Positions 1 through 10,689 of a stretch of DNA of 64,000 nucleotides are shown piece by piece. The DNA is taken from the NCBI GenBank assembly GCA_949825045.1, contig OX463824.1:29172001-29236000 (forward strand), given 5' to 3'. Source of the DNA: Argyresthia goedartella. Its lineage: Eukaryota > Arthropoda > Insecta > Lepidoptera > Argyresthiidae. Numbering within the stretch: position 1 is the first letter of the stretch; every line of letters starts with the position of its first letter. A program made the translations under genes and the position numbers. Under the pieces are notes generated by a model. That model was given only the letters and a program-made list of their open reading frames with translations. It searched no databases and had not been told where the DNA came from.

Positions 1-421
1 TTAACGTCATTGTTCGACCAATCACATGCCAGTTCATTTTTCCCCTATTAACTCGTTTCGGTGGATAGAGTATAGATGGATCACGCACATTCCCCAGGTA
101 ACCCTTACAGTAACACACGGTATAAGCCAGGCTCGTTTTCGGGCCTCCGGAGGCAGAACAAAAGGCGCGCGCCGGGGATGAAAACTATTGTTTGTTTAAA
201 TGCGTTTGGGAGATCTCGGGGGGACACGTCCGTTCGGTCCGGCAACACAAACGCCACTCTCTAAATTGTATTTACAGAATTTATATAGATATAAAACTCG
301 GTTCCTATTGTTTAAGGAAAACTACATTGTTTAAGTTGTGGTTTAGGGTTCCCTCGTTTGGGTTGTAGACTGGAGGGTCCAATAAAATTGAGTTACTGAA
401 AATTGTGAGTAAGTTCCGATC
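1..421 (+). other. BEL/Pao element 1, 5' leader
   Basis: Non-coding sequence ahead of the gag frame of the first BEL/Pao element. I looked for a direct repeat between this stretch and the sequence after pol (6024-6590), which would define a pair of LTRs, and saw none by eye. The 5' LTR may therefore lie partly or wholly outside the window. A small open frame at 76-264 resembles nothing I know and is not called. Confidence 0.4.
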
Positions 422-2137
422 ATGTCGTTATCTGAAATCCAGAAGGGTGTTTCTAAGAAACTCAGATGGTTTTCCTCCGCACACGGTCTGATAGACCGTT
501 TAGATAGGCATGATGTGGTATTGGAGCGGTCTATGGACGTTAAGGAACGTTACAATAGGGTGCTCGAATTGTCCGCGCAGGCGGAATCAGTTGATGGTTG
601 CGCACCTGACAGGCTGTCACGGTTGATAGGGGATGTCGACCAATGTATGGAGATGGCAGCTGCTATCACGCAGAAGGCTGCGGACATACGTAGACAGCGC
701 GAGTCCAGCCATGGTGGTGACATTGAAGCACCTCTGCCGCTTCAGGGATCGGGGTCCAGGTTACCTGCCATAACTATGCCTACTTTTGACGGCGTGTCCG
801 GTGAATGGATGAGCTTCATCAATCTGTTCGACAGTTTGGTGCACATGCGATCGGACATTACCAAGTCTGTCAAGATGGCTCAGCTGGTGGCAGCATTGAG
901 GGGTGAACCTAGGGAGCTGGTCGCTCATTTCACAGTTACGGAGGGTAACTATGAAACGGCCAGGCAATTGTTGGTCAGACGTTACCATAACAAACGGAGG
1001 TTGGCCGATGCCCAACTGAACCGTTTGTTTAGTATCCCGGTTGTGAACAAGGTCGGGGCCATACAGACGGAGGTTTTGAACCCATTGTTGTCCGTCACCA
1101 AGGCTCTAGAGAATCTTGGACTTCCGGTTGGTGAATGGTCGTACCTACTGTTGTACATTGTACTTTCCCGCCTACCCGCTGACGTGCAGACTCGTTTCGA
1201 ACAGTCTCACGGGAGGTCGGCCGAGGACCTGCCCGCCTTCTCCGACTTGGTCGGATTCTTGGAAGAGGAGGCTCGACGGGCAGAGAATTTGGGGTTGACG
1301 GTCACCCATCCTTCGGAGCCACAGAGAGCTGCCGGGAGCGCTGTGAGTAGGGGCCCTCCGACGAGGAAGGACCGCACCAACCGGCAGTCGTATGGGACTG
1401 TGAGTGAATTGACCCCACATGGTGAGACCTGCCCATGTTGTAGGCAGATTGGCCATGCTGTGGCCAATTGCAATAAGTTCGGGGAACTTAGGGTTCAGGG
1501 ACGGCGCCGGATGGCCAAGCAGCGGAGCTGGTGTTTCCTGTGCCTCGGGCCACACATGGCTAGGGACTGCACGCGCACACAAATGTGCGGATATTGTGGT
1601 GGGCCCCACAACAATCTGTTGTGCATGAACCGGTCCGGCCAACAGCCTCCACAGGGCCGTACCCAGGGTGACACGGAATGGGGCCCTGAGAATTCGTTTG
1701 CGACTCGGAGCGCAACTCAGGGGCCAACGTCCCCACGTGCACAGGGCAGTACCAGGGTGCAGGGCCGCACTCAGGACCATTACATCGGGGGCCCTGAGTT
1801 TTCGGTTGCGACTCAGCATCCGACCCAGCGGGACATTGGGTGTGTTGAGCAGGCCGTAACGGGCGGGTGTCATGGGACACCTTCGAGCTATGCGGGTGCG
1901 GTTCGGACGCCGCCTCAGTTGTCGCCCCGCTCGTCGCCTCGTCCTCGTCGGTCACATGTGATGTCCCCTCCGCTCATGGAGCGGCCACGGTTGAATTCAC
2001 GCCCACCCCCCTTTACGGGGAATCGTAGGTTGGGAATGGAACCGGCGCGTGGGCCATTTGTACAATGGGACCCTCTGGCGTATAGCTGCATACCTGATCG
2101 GTTACAGGCACAGTGGGGCCCCGGGGGTCCTCGCTAG
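422..2137 (+). CDS. gag: BEL/Pao Gag protein
   Basis: Structural protein of a BEL/Pao retrotransposon, expected to form the particle that packages element RNA. The 571-residue frame starts at an ATG. An N-terminal helical region is followed by a DUF1759-type domain at about residues 113-200 (motifs MPTFDGVSGEW and LRGEPRELV). Three zinc knuckles lie at about residues 340-405: CPCCRQIGHAVANC, CFLCLGPHMARDC and CGYCGGPHNNLLC. The C-terminal third is low-complexity, rich in Pro, Gly, Gln and Arg. The frame ends at TAG, and pol continues in the same frame directly after it. Many BEL elements encode gag-pol as one polyprotein, so this stop is either a mutation or a readthrough site; the sequence alone cannot say which. 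Confidence 0.88.
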   Translation: MSLSEIQKGVSKKLRWFSSAHGLIDRLDRHDVVLERSMDVKERYNRVLELSAQAESVDGCAPDRLSRLIGDVDQCMEMAAAITQKAADIRRQRESSHGGDIEAPLPLQGSGSRLPAITMPTFDGVSGEWMSFINLFDSLVHMRSDITKSVKMAQLVAALRGEPRELVAHFTVTEGNYETARQLLVRRYHNKRRLADAQLNRLFSIPVVNKVGAIQTEVLNPLLSVTKALENLGLPVGEWSYLLLYIVLSRLPADVQTRFEQSHGRSAEDLPAFSDLVGFLEEEARRAENLGLTVTHPSEPQRAAGSAVSRGPPTRKDRTNRQSYGTVSELTPHGETCPCCRQIGHAVANCNKFGELRVQGRRRMAKQRSWCFLCLGPHMARDCTRTQMCGYCGGPHNNLLCMNRSGQQPPQGRTQGDTEWGPENSFATRSATQGPTSPRAQGSTRVQGRTQDHYIGGPEFSVATQHPTQRDIGCVEQAVTGGCHGTPSSYAGAVRTPPQLSPRSSPRPRRSHVMSPPLMERPRLNSRPPPFTGNRRLGMEPARGPFVQWDPLAYSCIPDRLQAQWGPGGPR

Positions 2138-2179
2138 GAATTTGCGGCCCAACCATTTGTTGCCCCCCAACCGGAGACG

Positions 2180-5100
2180 GTGGTGTTACCGATCGCCTCT
2201 GTGCTTGTTTGGGATTTGGCGGGCAACCCAACATACGTTCGCGCCCTATTAGATTCTGGAGCTCAGGGCTGCATTGTATCGAATGATTTAGCAAAATGGT
2301 TGGGCCTCAAGGTAAATAGGTATAATAAATCAATACGGGGCGTGGGCAATGTTACGGTTACGAATGTAGTTGGTCAATCGGTGATCACGTTCTCTCCACG
2401 TTATGACATTTTGACAAAAACATCCGTGCAAGCTTTAGTAATGACGCATGTCATGGGCAGACACCCCTTGGTGAAGTTGAATCCGGCCGTTCGATTCCTG
2501 ACATCAGGACTCAAGTTGGCGGATCCCGATTTTGACACTCCAGCCCCGGTCGACCTGCTACTGGGAGCAGACGTTCTGGGTAGGTTTCTGTTGTCGGATC
2601 GGCGAGTTCTTCAGCCGGACGGGTTGATTGCTGTGGATACTAAGTTTGGTCACGTGATCATGGGTCTGGCATTGCCAATGGTTAGGCCTGCCGAGTCAGA
2701 TGGCATACTTATTGGCTCAGCGTTGTCAGACGTTATCCAACGTTTCTGGGAGATAGAGGAACCTCCCACCGTTCGTCGAGTCGACGCAGACGAAGAAGAG
2801 TGCGAGTTGTTTTACCAGAATAGTACTGGTCGCCTTCGTTCTGGTCGTTTTGTAACTCGACTGCCTTTCAGGGCCGATCGACCGCCACTAGGAGAATCTA
2901 GGAAGATGGCTGAGACGAGATTGATGTCGATGGAGCGTAGGATGACAAGGGACGCCGTATTTAAACAAAAATATGTTGATTTCATGAGGGAGTATGAGTC
3001 GTTAGGACACATGTCGGTATCGGGTGTGGACTGGAGATCTGAGGATCATTGTTTCCTTCCACACCATGCCGTCCTACGAACCCCTACCGGCAAGATTCGA
3101 GTTGTTTTTGATGGGTCAGCACCTACCTCGAACGGGATGTCCCTGAATCAGTGCCTACATTCGGGACCCAAGTTGAGTCGTGATATTTCGGATATTCTCA
3201 CGAGCTTTCGGAGGCACCAGATTGTATTTGTCGCAGACATTCGGATGATGTTTAGGCAAACGGTAATTCATCCGGCTGACAGAAGGTATCAGTTGATACT
3301 GTGGCGTGAGTCCACGGCCGAGCCAGTCAAGGTCTATGAGTTAAACACGAACACGTATGGGTTACGGTCTAGCCCGTATTTGGCGATGCGTACCCTGCGG
3401 GAGTTGGCGTCGCGTGACCGTGTGAGCTATCCTAGAGCCGCCGCTATCCTGGAGCAAGATTTGTACGTCGATGACGTCTGCACAGGGGCAGCCAGTGTAG
3501 AGGAAGCTCTGGACCGACGTGACGAGCTCATTCAATTGCTGGAACGAGGCGGCTATGAACTACGCAAGTGGATGTCCAACTGCCCTGAGTTGATGGCTGG
3601 TCTCCCAGATGAGTTTCAACAAGACCCGCACGTTTTTGAGAATCCTGACAACCCTAACATGTTGTCAGTGCTTGGAATTCAGTACCGGCCCGTCCATGAT
3701 GAGTTTACCTATCGGGTGGTTTTAGAAACACCGAAGGCCTGGACGAAGCGGTCAGTACTGTCAACGATTGCGAGAACGTTCGACCCGAATGGATGGATTT
3801 CTCCAGTCACCTTTGCTCTCAAATGTTTTATGCAAAGGCTATGGGCGGCTCATTTGACCTGGGACACCCACCTCTCAGGTGATTTGTTGACTGATTGGAC
3901 GCGAATGTTCACCTCGCTATCGGACATAAATAATGTATCGCTGCCGAGGAAATTGGTCCCTGCTGGGGATTACAGGGCAACCCTTCACGGGTTTTGTGAT
4001 GCCTCTGAACGAGGGTTTGCGGCAGCGGTTTATTTGCGAACCGTCACCTCCACCGGGGAGGTCGACGTGCGTTTGGTTTTGGCAAAAAGCAAGGTAGCGC
4101 CTATTCGGACAAGGATGACGATTCCAAAATTGGAACTGTCCGGGGCTGCTCTTTTGACCAAACTTTTGAATCACACTCTAACAGTGTTGCGTGGGTCAGT
4201 GGTTTTGGAGGATACGGTGTACGCGTGGACGGACAGCCAGATTGTTTTGTGCTGGCTGAAGGCTTCGGTCCATAACTTAGAGGTTTTTGTTGCGAACCGT
4301 GTCTCCCAGATTGTGTCGTCTGAGGTCCCACTGACCTGGAGACATGTACCAGGAGAATTGAACCCGTCTGATTGTGCATCCAGGGGATGTCGGGCTCCTG
4401 AACTCGTTAGACACCATTTGTGGTGGGGACCACCCTGGCTTGCCAAGAGAGAATCGGACTGGCCCCACAGCCAGGTAGTAGTATCTTCGGATCATGGCCC
4501 CAGAGCGGCCGTGCATGTTACCCAGAAGGCTGGTGACCCTGACGCCGGGTTTCTGCTGGACCGGTATAGCTCACTTGACAAGTTGATAAACGTGTCCACT
4601 TGGATTAGGAGATTCGCTCGAAATTGTCGTACTCCTCGCGATCAGCGAACGTTGAACCCTATTCTGACTCCGGCAGAGCGAAACGAGTCGCTATTGAATT
4701 TGGTCCGGTTGGTACAGTCCTCGAAGTTTGGGGCAGAATTGGAGATTATACGAAGTGGACGTTCGAAATTGAAGGGAGCCGTCGCGCGTCTCAACCCCTT
4801 TGTTGATTCGACCGGGTTACTTCGGGTAGGAGGAAGATTGCGCAGTGCGAATCTGTCGTATTCGGCTCGTCACCCACTTCTGCTCCCCAAGGGGGGACAG
4901 TTAGTTGAATTGCTGGTGACTGATCGTCATATTAAAAACGCGCATGCCGGCTGTAACGCGTTGTTGGCCACGCTCCAGCGGGAGTTTTGGATCTTATCTG
5001 CCCGCCGTGTCATACGGAACATCGTGTTTCGGTGCATGCCTTGTTATCGACTTAAGGCTGCCACGATGCAACCTCTCATGGGGGACTTGCCCCCTGATCG

Positions 5101-5554
5101 TGTGAATGAGGTCAGACCGTTTTCAGGTGTTGGTACGGATTTTGCAGGACCGTTTATGGTGAAGAGTTCACGATTGCGTACCGCTAGGCAATACAAGGCG
5201 TACCTATGTGTGTTTGTTTGTTTATCCACCAAGGCGGTACATCTCGAGCTCGTTGCTGATCTCTCGACAGAGGCTTTCATTGCTTGTTTGGATAGGTTTG
5301 TTTCTCGAAGGGGACTTCCAACTTTGATCCACTCTGATAACGGCACTAACTACATCGGTGCGGAACGATACTTACGAGAGATAGTCAACTTTTTGAATGT
5401 AAATAAAGTGGATATTGGAACGGCCCTCTCCCGTCGGGGTATACAGTGGACCTTCAGCCCACCGATTTGCCCCCACTGGGGTGGGATTTTTGAGGCCGTA
5501 CTTAAGTCAGCTAAGACGCACTTGGGGCGTAGGTCAGACCGCGCTGACTTTTGA
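2180..5554 (+). CDS. pol: BEL/Pao Pol polyprotein (protease, RT, RNase H, integrase), end frameshifted
   Basis: Replication polyprotein of element 1. Translation is open in the gag frame from 2138 onward; no ATG is used near the start. Domains in order: aspartic protease (ALLDSGAQGC, Asp about residue 25); reverse transcriptase with VADIRMMFRQ and the YVDD active site at nt 3464-3475; RNase H with HGFCDASERG and WTDSQIVLCWL; integrase zinc domain with paired His and Cys (RHIKNAHAGC, RCMPCYR); and the integrase core with TDFAGPF, HSDNGTNYIG and PHWGGIFEAV supplying the D, D, E triad. The frame is lost just after the core, at a net 5-nt deletion relative to element 2, so this product ends early at a TGA at 5552. 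The remainder continues in another frame (next entry). Confidence 0.88.
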   Translation: MVLPIASVLVWDLAGNPTYVRALLDSGAQGCIVSNDLAKWLGLKVNRYNKSIRGVGNVTVTNVVGQSVITFSPRYDILTKTSVQALVMTHVMGRHPLVKLNPAVRFLTSGLKLADPDFDTPAPVDLLLGADVLGRFLLSDRRVLQPDGLIAVDTKFGHVIMGLALPMVRPAESDGILIGSALSDVIQRFWEIEEPPTVRRVDADEEECELFYQNSTGRLRSGRFVTRLPFRADRPPLGESRKMAETRLMSMERRMTRDAVFKQKYVDFMREYESLGHMSVSGVDWRSEDHCFLPHHAVLRTPTGKIRVVFDGSAPTSNGMSLNQCLHSGPKLSRDISDILTSFRRHQIVFVADIRMMFRQTVIHPADRRYQLILWRESTAEPVKVYELNTNTYGLRSSPYLAMRTLRELASRDRVSYPRAAAILEQDLYVDDVCTGAASVEEALDRRDELIQLLERGGYELRKWMSNCPELMAGLPDEFQQDPHVFENPDNPNMLSVLGIQYRPVHDEFTYRVVLETPKAWTKRSVLSTIARTFDPNGWISPVTFALKCFMQRLWAAHLTWDTHLSGDLLTDWTRMFTSLSDINNVSLPRKLVPAGDYRATLHGFCDASERGFAAAVYLRTVTSTGEVDVRLVLAKSKVAPIRTRMTIPKLELSGAALLTKLLNHTLTVLRGSVVLEDTVYAWTDSQIVLCWLKASVHNLEVFVANRVSQIVSSEVPLTWRHVPGELNPSDCASRGCRAPELVRHHLWWGPPWLAKRESDWPHSQVVVSSDHGPRAAVHVTQKAGDPDAGFLLDRYSSLDKLINVSTWIRRFARNCRTPRDQRTLNPILTPAERNESLLNLVRLVQSSKFGAELEIIRSGRSKLKGAVARLNPFVDSTGLLRVGGRLRSANLSYSARHPLLLPKGGQLVELLVTDRHIKNAHAGCNALLATLQREFWILSARRVIRNIVFRCMPCYRLKAATMQPLMGDLPPDRVNEVRPFSGVGTDFAGPFMVKSSRLRTARQYKAYLCVFVCLSTKAVHLELVADLSTEAFIACLDRFVSRRGLPTLIHSDNGTNYIGAERYLREIVNFLNVNKVDIGTALSRRGIQWTFSPPICPHWGGIFEAVLKSAKTHLGRRSDRADF

Positions 5555-6023
5555 GGAGCTCGCGACATTGTTTTGTAAGATCGAGGCCGTTCTCAATTCG
5601 CGACCGTTGTGTCCGCTCAGCTCGGATCCAAATGACCTGGAGGCTCTGACCCCAGGCCATTTCTTGATAGGTCAGCCACTTAACGCGTTGCCCGAGCACC
5701 CCTTCGAGGGAATGAAATTGTATCGGTTGTCAAGGTATCAGATGTTGCAGCAGTTTACTCAGAATTTCTGGAAGCGTTGGTCGCTCGAGTATCTGCATAT
5801 CTTACAACAGCGCCTTAAGTGGACTGATAAAACAAGCCCCCCTAGTGTTGGTGACCTCGTTCTGGTTAAGGATGCTAACCTACCGCCACTACGTTGGCGC
5901 AGGGGGCGCATTGTTAACTTGTTCCCTGGCAAGGACGGGACCCCCCGGTCTGCAGAGGTTCTAGTAGGAGGCTCGGTTCTAAAACGAGCGGTAGCAACGT
6001 TGTCTCGGCTGCCTGTAGATTAG
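5529..6023 (+). pseudogene. BEL/Pao integrase C-terminus, out of frame with pol
   Basis: After the shift near 5525 the homology to element 2 resumes in a different frame and runs to a stop at 6021-6023. Motifs include FEELATLFCKIEAV, TPGHFLIGQPLN and VKDANLPPLRWRRGRIV, typical of the DUF5641-type tail that follows the BEL/Pao integrase core. In element 2 the region is collinear with its pol frame, so the shift here is damage to this copy rather than programmed recoding. Confidence 0.8.
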
Positions 6024-6589
6024 GGGACAGGTGGGTGCCTGTCCGGGCGGGTGATTGTTCGATTCCAAATCGATATTCGATCGATGGTTTCTGAACGGCC
6101 ATTTTGAATTTGACGTTAGCTGCCAACCTAGCAGTTTTTTGACAACTGACAGACGAAAGCCCTCGCAATGAAAACGCGTTTTGGTTAGGGTATTGAAATT
6201 AAATCGCAGGCCATCTGGAATGTATTCGGGTTTCCCTCAGGATTGTTAATATAGCTGAGTGTGTTATTGTTTCTCGAACCAGATAAAGTTCGCATTTTCG
6301 TGCCCGATTGTTTTTACCACGTAACATAACCTGTGTTGGAACACTGTGCTCATTGAAGCTGGCCCGCCAGTCATACCTGGTTGGCTGAAGAACCTGTCTA
6401 CCAAGAAGAGCCTAGGGTGCACCCGGGCCTTGCAGAGAGACAGGAGGTTGACGGGACCGAAGCACAAACCAGGTTAGATCGACCCCAATTAACTTCAGCT
6501 CGGTCAATCGCCGACGTTCACACTTCTTGGCAACTGATCGTTACGCTACCTCGTAGCTGATGGGCCCCTACGAGGTCATTAGGTGCTGA
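6024..6589 (+). other. BEL/Pao element 1 3' region (probable 3' LTR start)
   Basis: Non-coding. A purine-rich stretch after the stop is followed by TGTCCGGGCGG near 6040, matching the equivalent position of element 2 at 30245, which suggests polypurine tract and LTR start. No matching 5' LTR was found in the window. The last part, about 6480-6590, contains an imperfect local inverted repeat (TACCTCGTAG / CTACGAGGT). Confidence 0.4.
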
Positions 6590-8508
6590 GAAGCCTGAAC
6601 CAATAGATGCGTTCAGTCCTCTAAACATCTCAAATACTGAAATAGCCAATCGATTTGCTGCAGAATTTGATGAATCCGTGAAAAAGATCAGCCCTCAGTG
6701 CAAAATAAACATTCTCGATGAAACCAGATTCAACACTGTTGCGAATGTCAGTACGCGCTTCCGAAAAGCCACGCCACGAAAAATCCATAAACTTATATGT
6801 GATTTAAATGGCAGAAAAGCATCAGGCCTGGATAAAATTAGGGTTCTAGACATTAAAGCCATTAGTGAGAAAATAGCAGGTACAATAGCGCATCTTATTA
6901 ATACCAGCATACATACGGGTAAATACCCTGATGATCTTAAAATAGGTTGCGTTAGCCCAATATTTAAAAAAGGAAAACGAGACAGTGCCTCAAATTACCG
7001 TCCTATCACCTTATTATCGTCAATAGACAAAATAGTCGAGAAGTTTGTTTGTGAGCAGATGCATACATTTTATCAATCTAAAAATATTATAAACAATCAC
7101 CAATTCGGATTCCAGCCAAATAAAAGTACAACATCGCTTCTATCCAAATTTACAGATCACATAAACAACTCGCTTAACGACAAAAAACAGGTCTTAGCCT
7201 TATTCATTGATTTTCCCGCGCATTTGATACATTGGATCACAATCTGCTTACAAACAAACTCGCAAACTGTGGAATCAGAGGTCCGTTACAAGCGTGGTGT
7301 GCTGATTACCTGAGGAATAGGCAATACTGTGTCAAAGTTGGAGAAAGCACTGGCCGTATCATACCAGTAACCCAAGGCACGGCCCAAGGATCGGTTCTAG
7401 GGCCTCTTCACTTCATTACCTATGTTAATGATATGGTAAATGTACTATCCTTCAGCACCCCGTACCAGTTTGCAGACGACACATGTCTGATTATAGCAGA
7501 TAATAATATAGACCTTGCACTGCAAGGCCTGTGTCAGTGGTGCCACGATGTGGGCCTGGCCCTTAATGCGCAAAAGACAAAATTTATTCACATTAAATCA
7601 CCATATTTGAAAGGTACTCATCCAACAGAGCTGATTGCGCATACACATGATTGTATGCACAATAAAAATAATTGCCAATGCCCTCCAATAGAAATAGTTG
7701 ACAAACACACTTACTTAGGCCTCGTGATTGATGCAAAATTCAATTGGGGTCCCCACATCCAACGGGTATGTGACAAGCTTAGGGCACTCATTGCTTCCTT
7801 TTATATGATTAGAAACCGCATTCCATTTAAAACAAGATTAATGCTATATCATGCACTCTTCGACTCCATAGTATCGTATGGCCTCTCAAGCTATGGACGC
7901 ACTCACAGATCTTACTTGGATCCAATACAATCCCTACAAACCAAACTCCTTAAATTAATTGTACCACAAAACATTAGGCACGAATACTCTGGAATTGAAT
8001 ATAAACTTTTCACATATTGTAAGACACTACCTATTCACACCAAACTACAGTATCTTTTACTTAAAGAGGATTTCTTCGACAAATGCTTTCAGCGAAAAAT
8101 AAATCACCCCATAGCCACACGCCGTATGATTCAAGGTAAAATAACCAGCACACGCGCAAACAACTTCTACGGCACTTGGACGCGCGCCTACATGATTCCG
8201 CGATTAATAAATAGTCTACCCACAGATGTTATTAATTCACTTTCACCAAAAAAATATTAATTATAGACTTAAAAATTACTTTTCCTCCCTAGTCCCTCCC
8301 TAACCCTGCCCTTACTTTTAAATAGTTCATGTGTTATTTAGTTTTGTAATAGTTAGTGTAATAATATTTATGTATTACTTACTCATATCAAATATTTAAG
8401 TTAGCGTAAGCACGGATCCACGAACAAACCTACATGGTTTCTGTGGGTCCTACAGACTGTAAATTGATTTTTTTCTTGTTTATAATAAATTAAAAAAAAA
8501 AAAAAAAA
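6590..8508 (+). mobile_element. LINE (Jockey/CR1-like), 5'-truncated, poly(A)-ended
   Basis: A non-LTR retrotransposon fragment that starts inside the linker before the reverse transcriptase and ends in an A-run at about 8490-8508 preceded by AATAAATT. The body is AT-rich compared with the BEL elements. It abuts a different LINE fragment at 8509, so it probably inserted into or beside that older copy. Confidence 0.8.
6604..8260 (+). pseudogene. LINE reverse transcriptase with one frameshift
   Basis: Two overlapping frames (up to 7313 and from about 7211) together give a full RT domain. The first has ASGLDKIRVLDIK, PIFKKGKRDSASNYRPITLL and HQFGFQPNKST. The second has TQGTAQGSVLGPLHF, the FADDT active site near nt 7471-7485, and a thumb/C-terminal region to 8260. 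The break lies in a T-run near 7210, where one T appears to be missing just after the LFIDF motif. No endonuclease domain is present because the copy is 5'-truncated. The exact clade is uncertain (Jockey or CR1 group). Confidence 0.82.
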
Positions 8509-9259
8509 CTGGGACCAACTTTGATTTTAATTTACATAAATGACATTCCCAAACAGACTCGAACACACATTGCTTGCTTTGCTGACGATACACCTTCAAA
8601 CACAACATCAAACGATGTTACCTTATCATCAGCCGTCTGCAACTATCTATCGAGCTATATTCTGAATTCTTTCGTACATGGAAACTTAAATTGAACGCGA
8701 CTCAAACAGAGGCTATACTATTTACACGACAGCGGACGCTGCCTACCCGTCAACTCAAACTTGACGGACATATACCCTGGCAGAAAACGGTTAAATACCT
8801 TGGCGTCCTCCTAGACCATAAGATGAATTGGACCGTAATTAACTACACCTAAAAGGCACTAAAGCCCTAAATGCCCTCAGTCCTGTGCTAAATAGAAAGA
8901 GTAACTTTAGCCCAGCCACTAAAATGCGAATATATTGCACTTTGATTAGACCGTGCATTACATACGCTGCACCTATGTGGTGTAGCACATGCACATCAAA
9001 TCATACTAAACTTCAAACAATCCAGAATAAAGCTTTGAAAAAAGCATACAGTACCGACTTTTATACAAATCTAAGATCGTTACATTTACGCATCAACCTT
9101 CCAGATCTTAAACAGTACATTATAAAGCAAACTAAGCGTTTTTATCTTGAGAAAAACTCGAGACACTCAAATGTGTTAATATCTGCCATAGGACGTTCGC
9201 GCCTATATGACCTAAAATATATCAACACGTACATGAGGTATCGCTTACCCCATCACTAG
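8509..9259 (+). pseudogene. Jockey-type LINE RT C-terminal remnant
   Basis: A second, older LINE fragment. Near 8540-8600 one frame reads IYINDIP followed by CFADDT, the RT active-site block. Several stops and shifts follow, then an open stretch at 8885-9259 encodes the typical C-terminal region (MRIYCTLIRPCITYAAPMWC, TIQNKALKKA). The start at 8509 lies directly after the poly(A) of the previous element, so its 5' part is missing or displaced. Confidence 0.7.
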
Positions 9260-9642
9260 GTGTTAAGCTGCTAGCGGTAACTCAGTGACTCAGTGATAAT
9301 AACTGGTGCTTGACTATTTCATGTTGTTGTTGCTAAGCTGAGCCGCATTGACTGGGCTGACCGGCCGGCGGCCGGCCGGTGCGACTAGATTAGTAAATAG
9401 CGACCTACCGACATATTTACCTTGGTTGTATGCTTTGTCGGAGGAGACTTATTTTATTACTTACAATATAAAAATGTGTTCCTTCAAGTGCGCATAATCA
9501 TAAACTAAGTTGGTGTGTATCGTTCACTGTGTATTTAGCAATATGTTAATTAAAGTACCATTATTATATATTATATATATATTATTTTATAAGCTTTAAA
9601 AGGGTTTTTAACCCGTTAAGTTGTTTTTACATAAACATTTAC
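9260..9642. other. No gene seen; short GC palindrome
   Basis: AT-rich sequence without coding signal. It contains a striking GC-only palindrome at 9361-9379 (CCGGCCGG repeated either side of CGG) in otherwise AT-rich DNA. Confidence 0.4.
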
Positions 9643-9758
9643 AAAATACATAAATATTCCTATGTGACTAAATGACTATAGAGTTGCTTGGGATGTATCT
9701 AGGTCACATAGTATTGTATTAGTATTGTATTAGTCACATAGGTATATTTACGTATTTT
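9643..9758. repeat. Short inverted-repeat element
   Basis: Two 29-bp arms, 9643-9671 and 9730-9758, are reverse complements apart from two mismatches (core CCTATGTGACTAA). They enclose about 58 bp containing a short direct repeat (GTATTGTATTA). The size and structure suit a tiny MITE or foldback relic. Confidence 0.6.
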
Positions 9759-9944
9759 TTAAATAAAAATACATTTTGTATTTTTAGTGTTACGCCTGAA
9801 CAAAAACATAAGGCAATATTTTGGTGTTAGCCATAGATTCGGAATATAAAAAGTATATAATTTAACTATATGCATAGTAATAAAAATAATGAGGTATGTC
9901 TCTTTTCTGTCGGCCCTGGGTCTCTGATGCTAGTTCTCCTTTGA

Positions 9945-10166
9945 ATGTCAGTACCAACTTCACAGACAAGGCGGCGGCATGCAGGCGGGCGTCGGCGTGT
10001 TCGAAATTTGAATGTCATAATATGTAGAAAAATTACACATTATGGTCATAATGTGTAATTTTTCAGATAAGAAATGAGTTTTTACCAAGTAGTTTAACAT
10101 TATGCTGATCGTAACGTGCGGTTTTTGTACGCAGTAAAGAGGGTTTATGATACGTGTGTAGATAAA
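9945..10166 (+). repeat. MITE family M1, copy A (left end truncated)
   Basis: Matches copies at 21265-21605 and, reversed, 24998-25370. It shares the block ACCAACTTCACAGACAA, the GCAGGCGGGCGTCGGCG segment, the CGTAACGTGCGGTTTTT segment and the end GATACGTGTGTAGATAAA. The outer left part seen in the other two copies is absent. A near-perfect 38-bp palindrome (10027-10064) sits inside this copy. Confidence 0.75.
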
Positions 10167-10305
10167 AACAATAATGAATAAAAAATACTATTATTATTGT
10201 GAAACAAAAAGCGTCGGGCGCTCGATGTACGAAAGATGTGGAACAAAACGCCCGAAGTTTTTTTTTTCACAATAATAATAATAGTACTTTTTATTCATTA
10301 TTGTT
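10167..10305. mobile_element. 139-bp hairpin MITE
   Basis: Arms at 10167-10203 and 10266-10305 are near-perfect reverse complements (AACAATAATGAATAAAAA...). Pairing continues inward (GTCGGGCG / CGCCCGAAG), so almost the whole element folds on itself. It lies directly beside the end of M1 copy A. Confidence 0.65.
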
Positions 10306-10689
10306 TTAAGGTTATATTCAAAATTATTTTCAACTTTTTAGTTCGAAGTGCTTTAATAGCGTGTTTTTTAGTTTATTTCAAATATATTTTTGTAATGATT
10401 CAATTGCCAAAATCAAATAAGTGCTACTTACGGGTCCTCCTAGCTCTTAGCAACTAATATTATTGAATATTAATTGTCTAATTTTATTCTGTTTTTATGA
10501 AATATGATAGCTTCTCGGAGCTATATGTATAACCATCCGAACCTAAGCAAAGATTACTTTATTTTTTCCTAGACTCTTAATTATGTTTTTTTAAGAGTGT
10601 GGCGTTTACTTGTAAGTATGTGTACTTGACATAGTTTTATCCAGTTATATTTACTATTGTAATTTTTAGTAAACAAATTGTTGGTAAAA
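10306..10689. other. No gene seen
   Basis: AT-rich sequence. A 73-residue open frame overlapping the preceding hairpin is hydrophobic only because of poly-T runs and is not supported. Confidence 0.3.

Larger units (their letters stand above)
1..6580 (+). mobile_element. BEL/Pao LTR retrotransposon 1 (left end may be outside window)
   Basis: The order of parts is that of a BEL/Pao element: gag with DUF1759 and CCHC knuckles, then aspartic protease, reverse transcriptase, RNase H, integrase and a C-terminal DUF5641-type domain. Gag and pol share one frame and are separated by a single TAG at 2135-2137. A net 5-nt deletion near 5525 shifts the end of integrase, so the copy is not autonomous as read. 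The segment after pol begins with a stretch around 6040 (TGTCCGGGCGG) also found after the pol of element 2 at 30245, which probably marks the 3' LTR start. The right boundary is uncertain, somewhere before the LINE at 6590. Confidence 0.85.

Noticed and set aside
1172..1955. Long minus-strand open frames (up to 233 residues) within the gag region
   Set aside because: They are antisense shadows of gag in GC-rich DNA and contain no recognisable domain.
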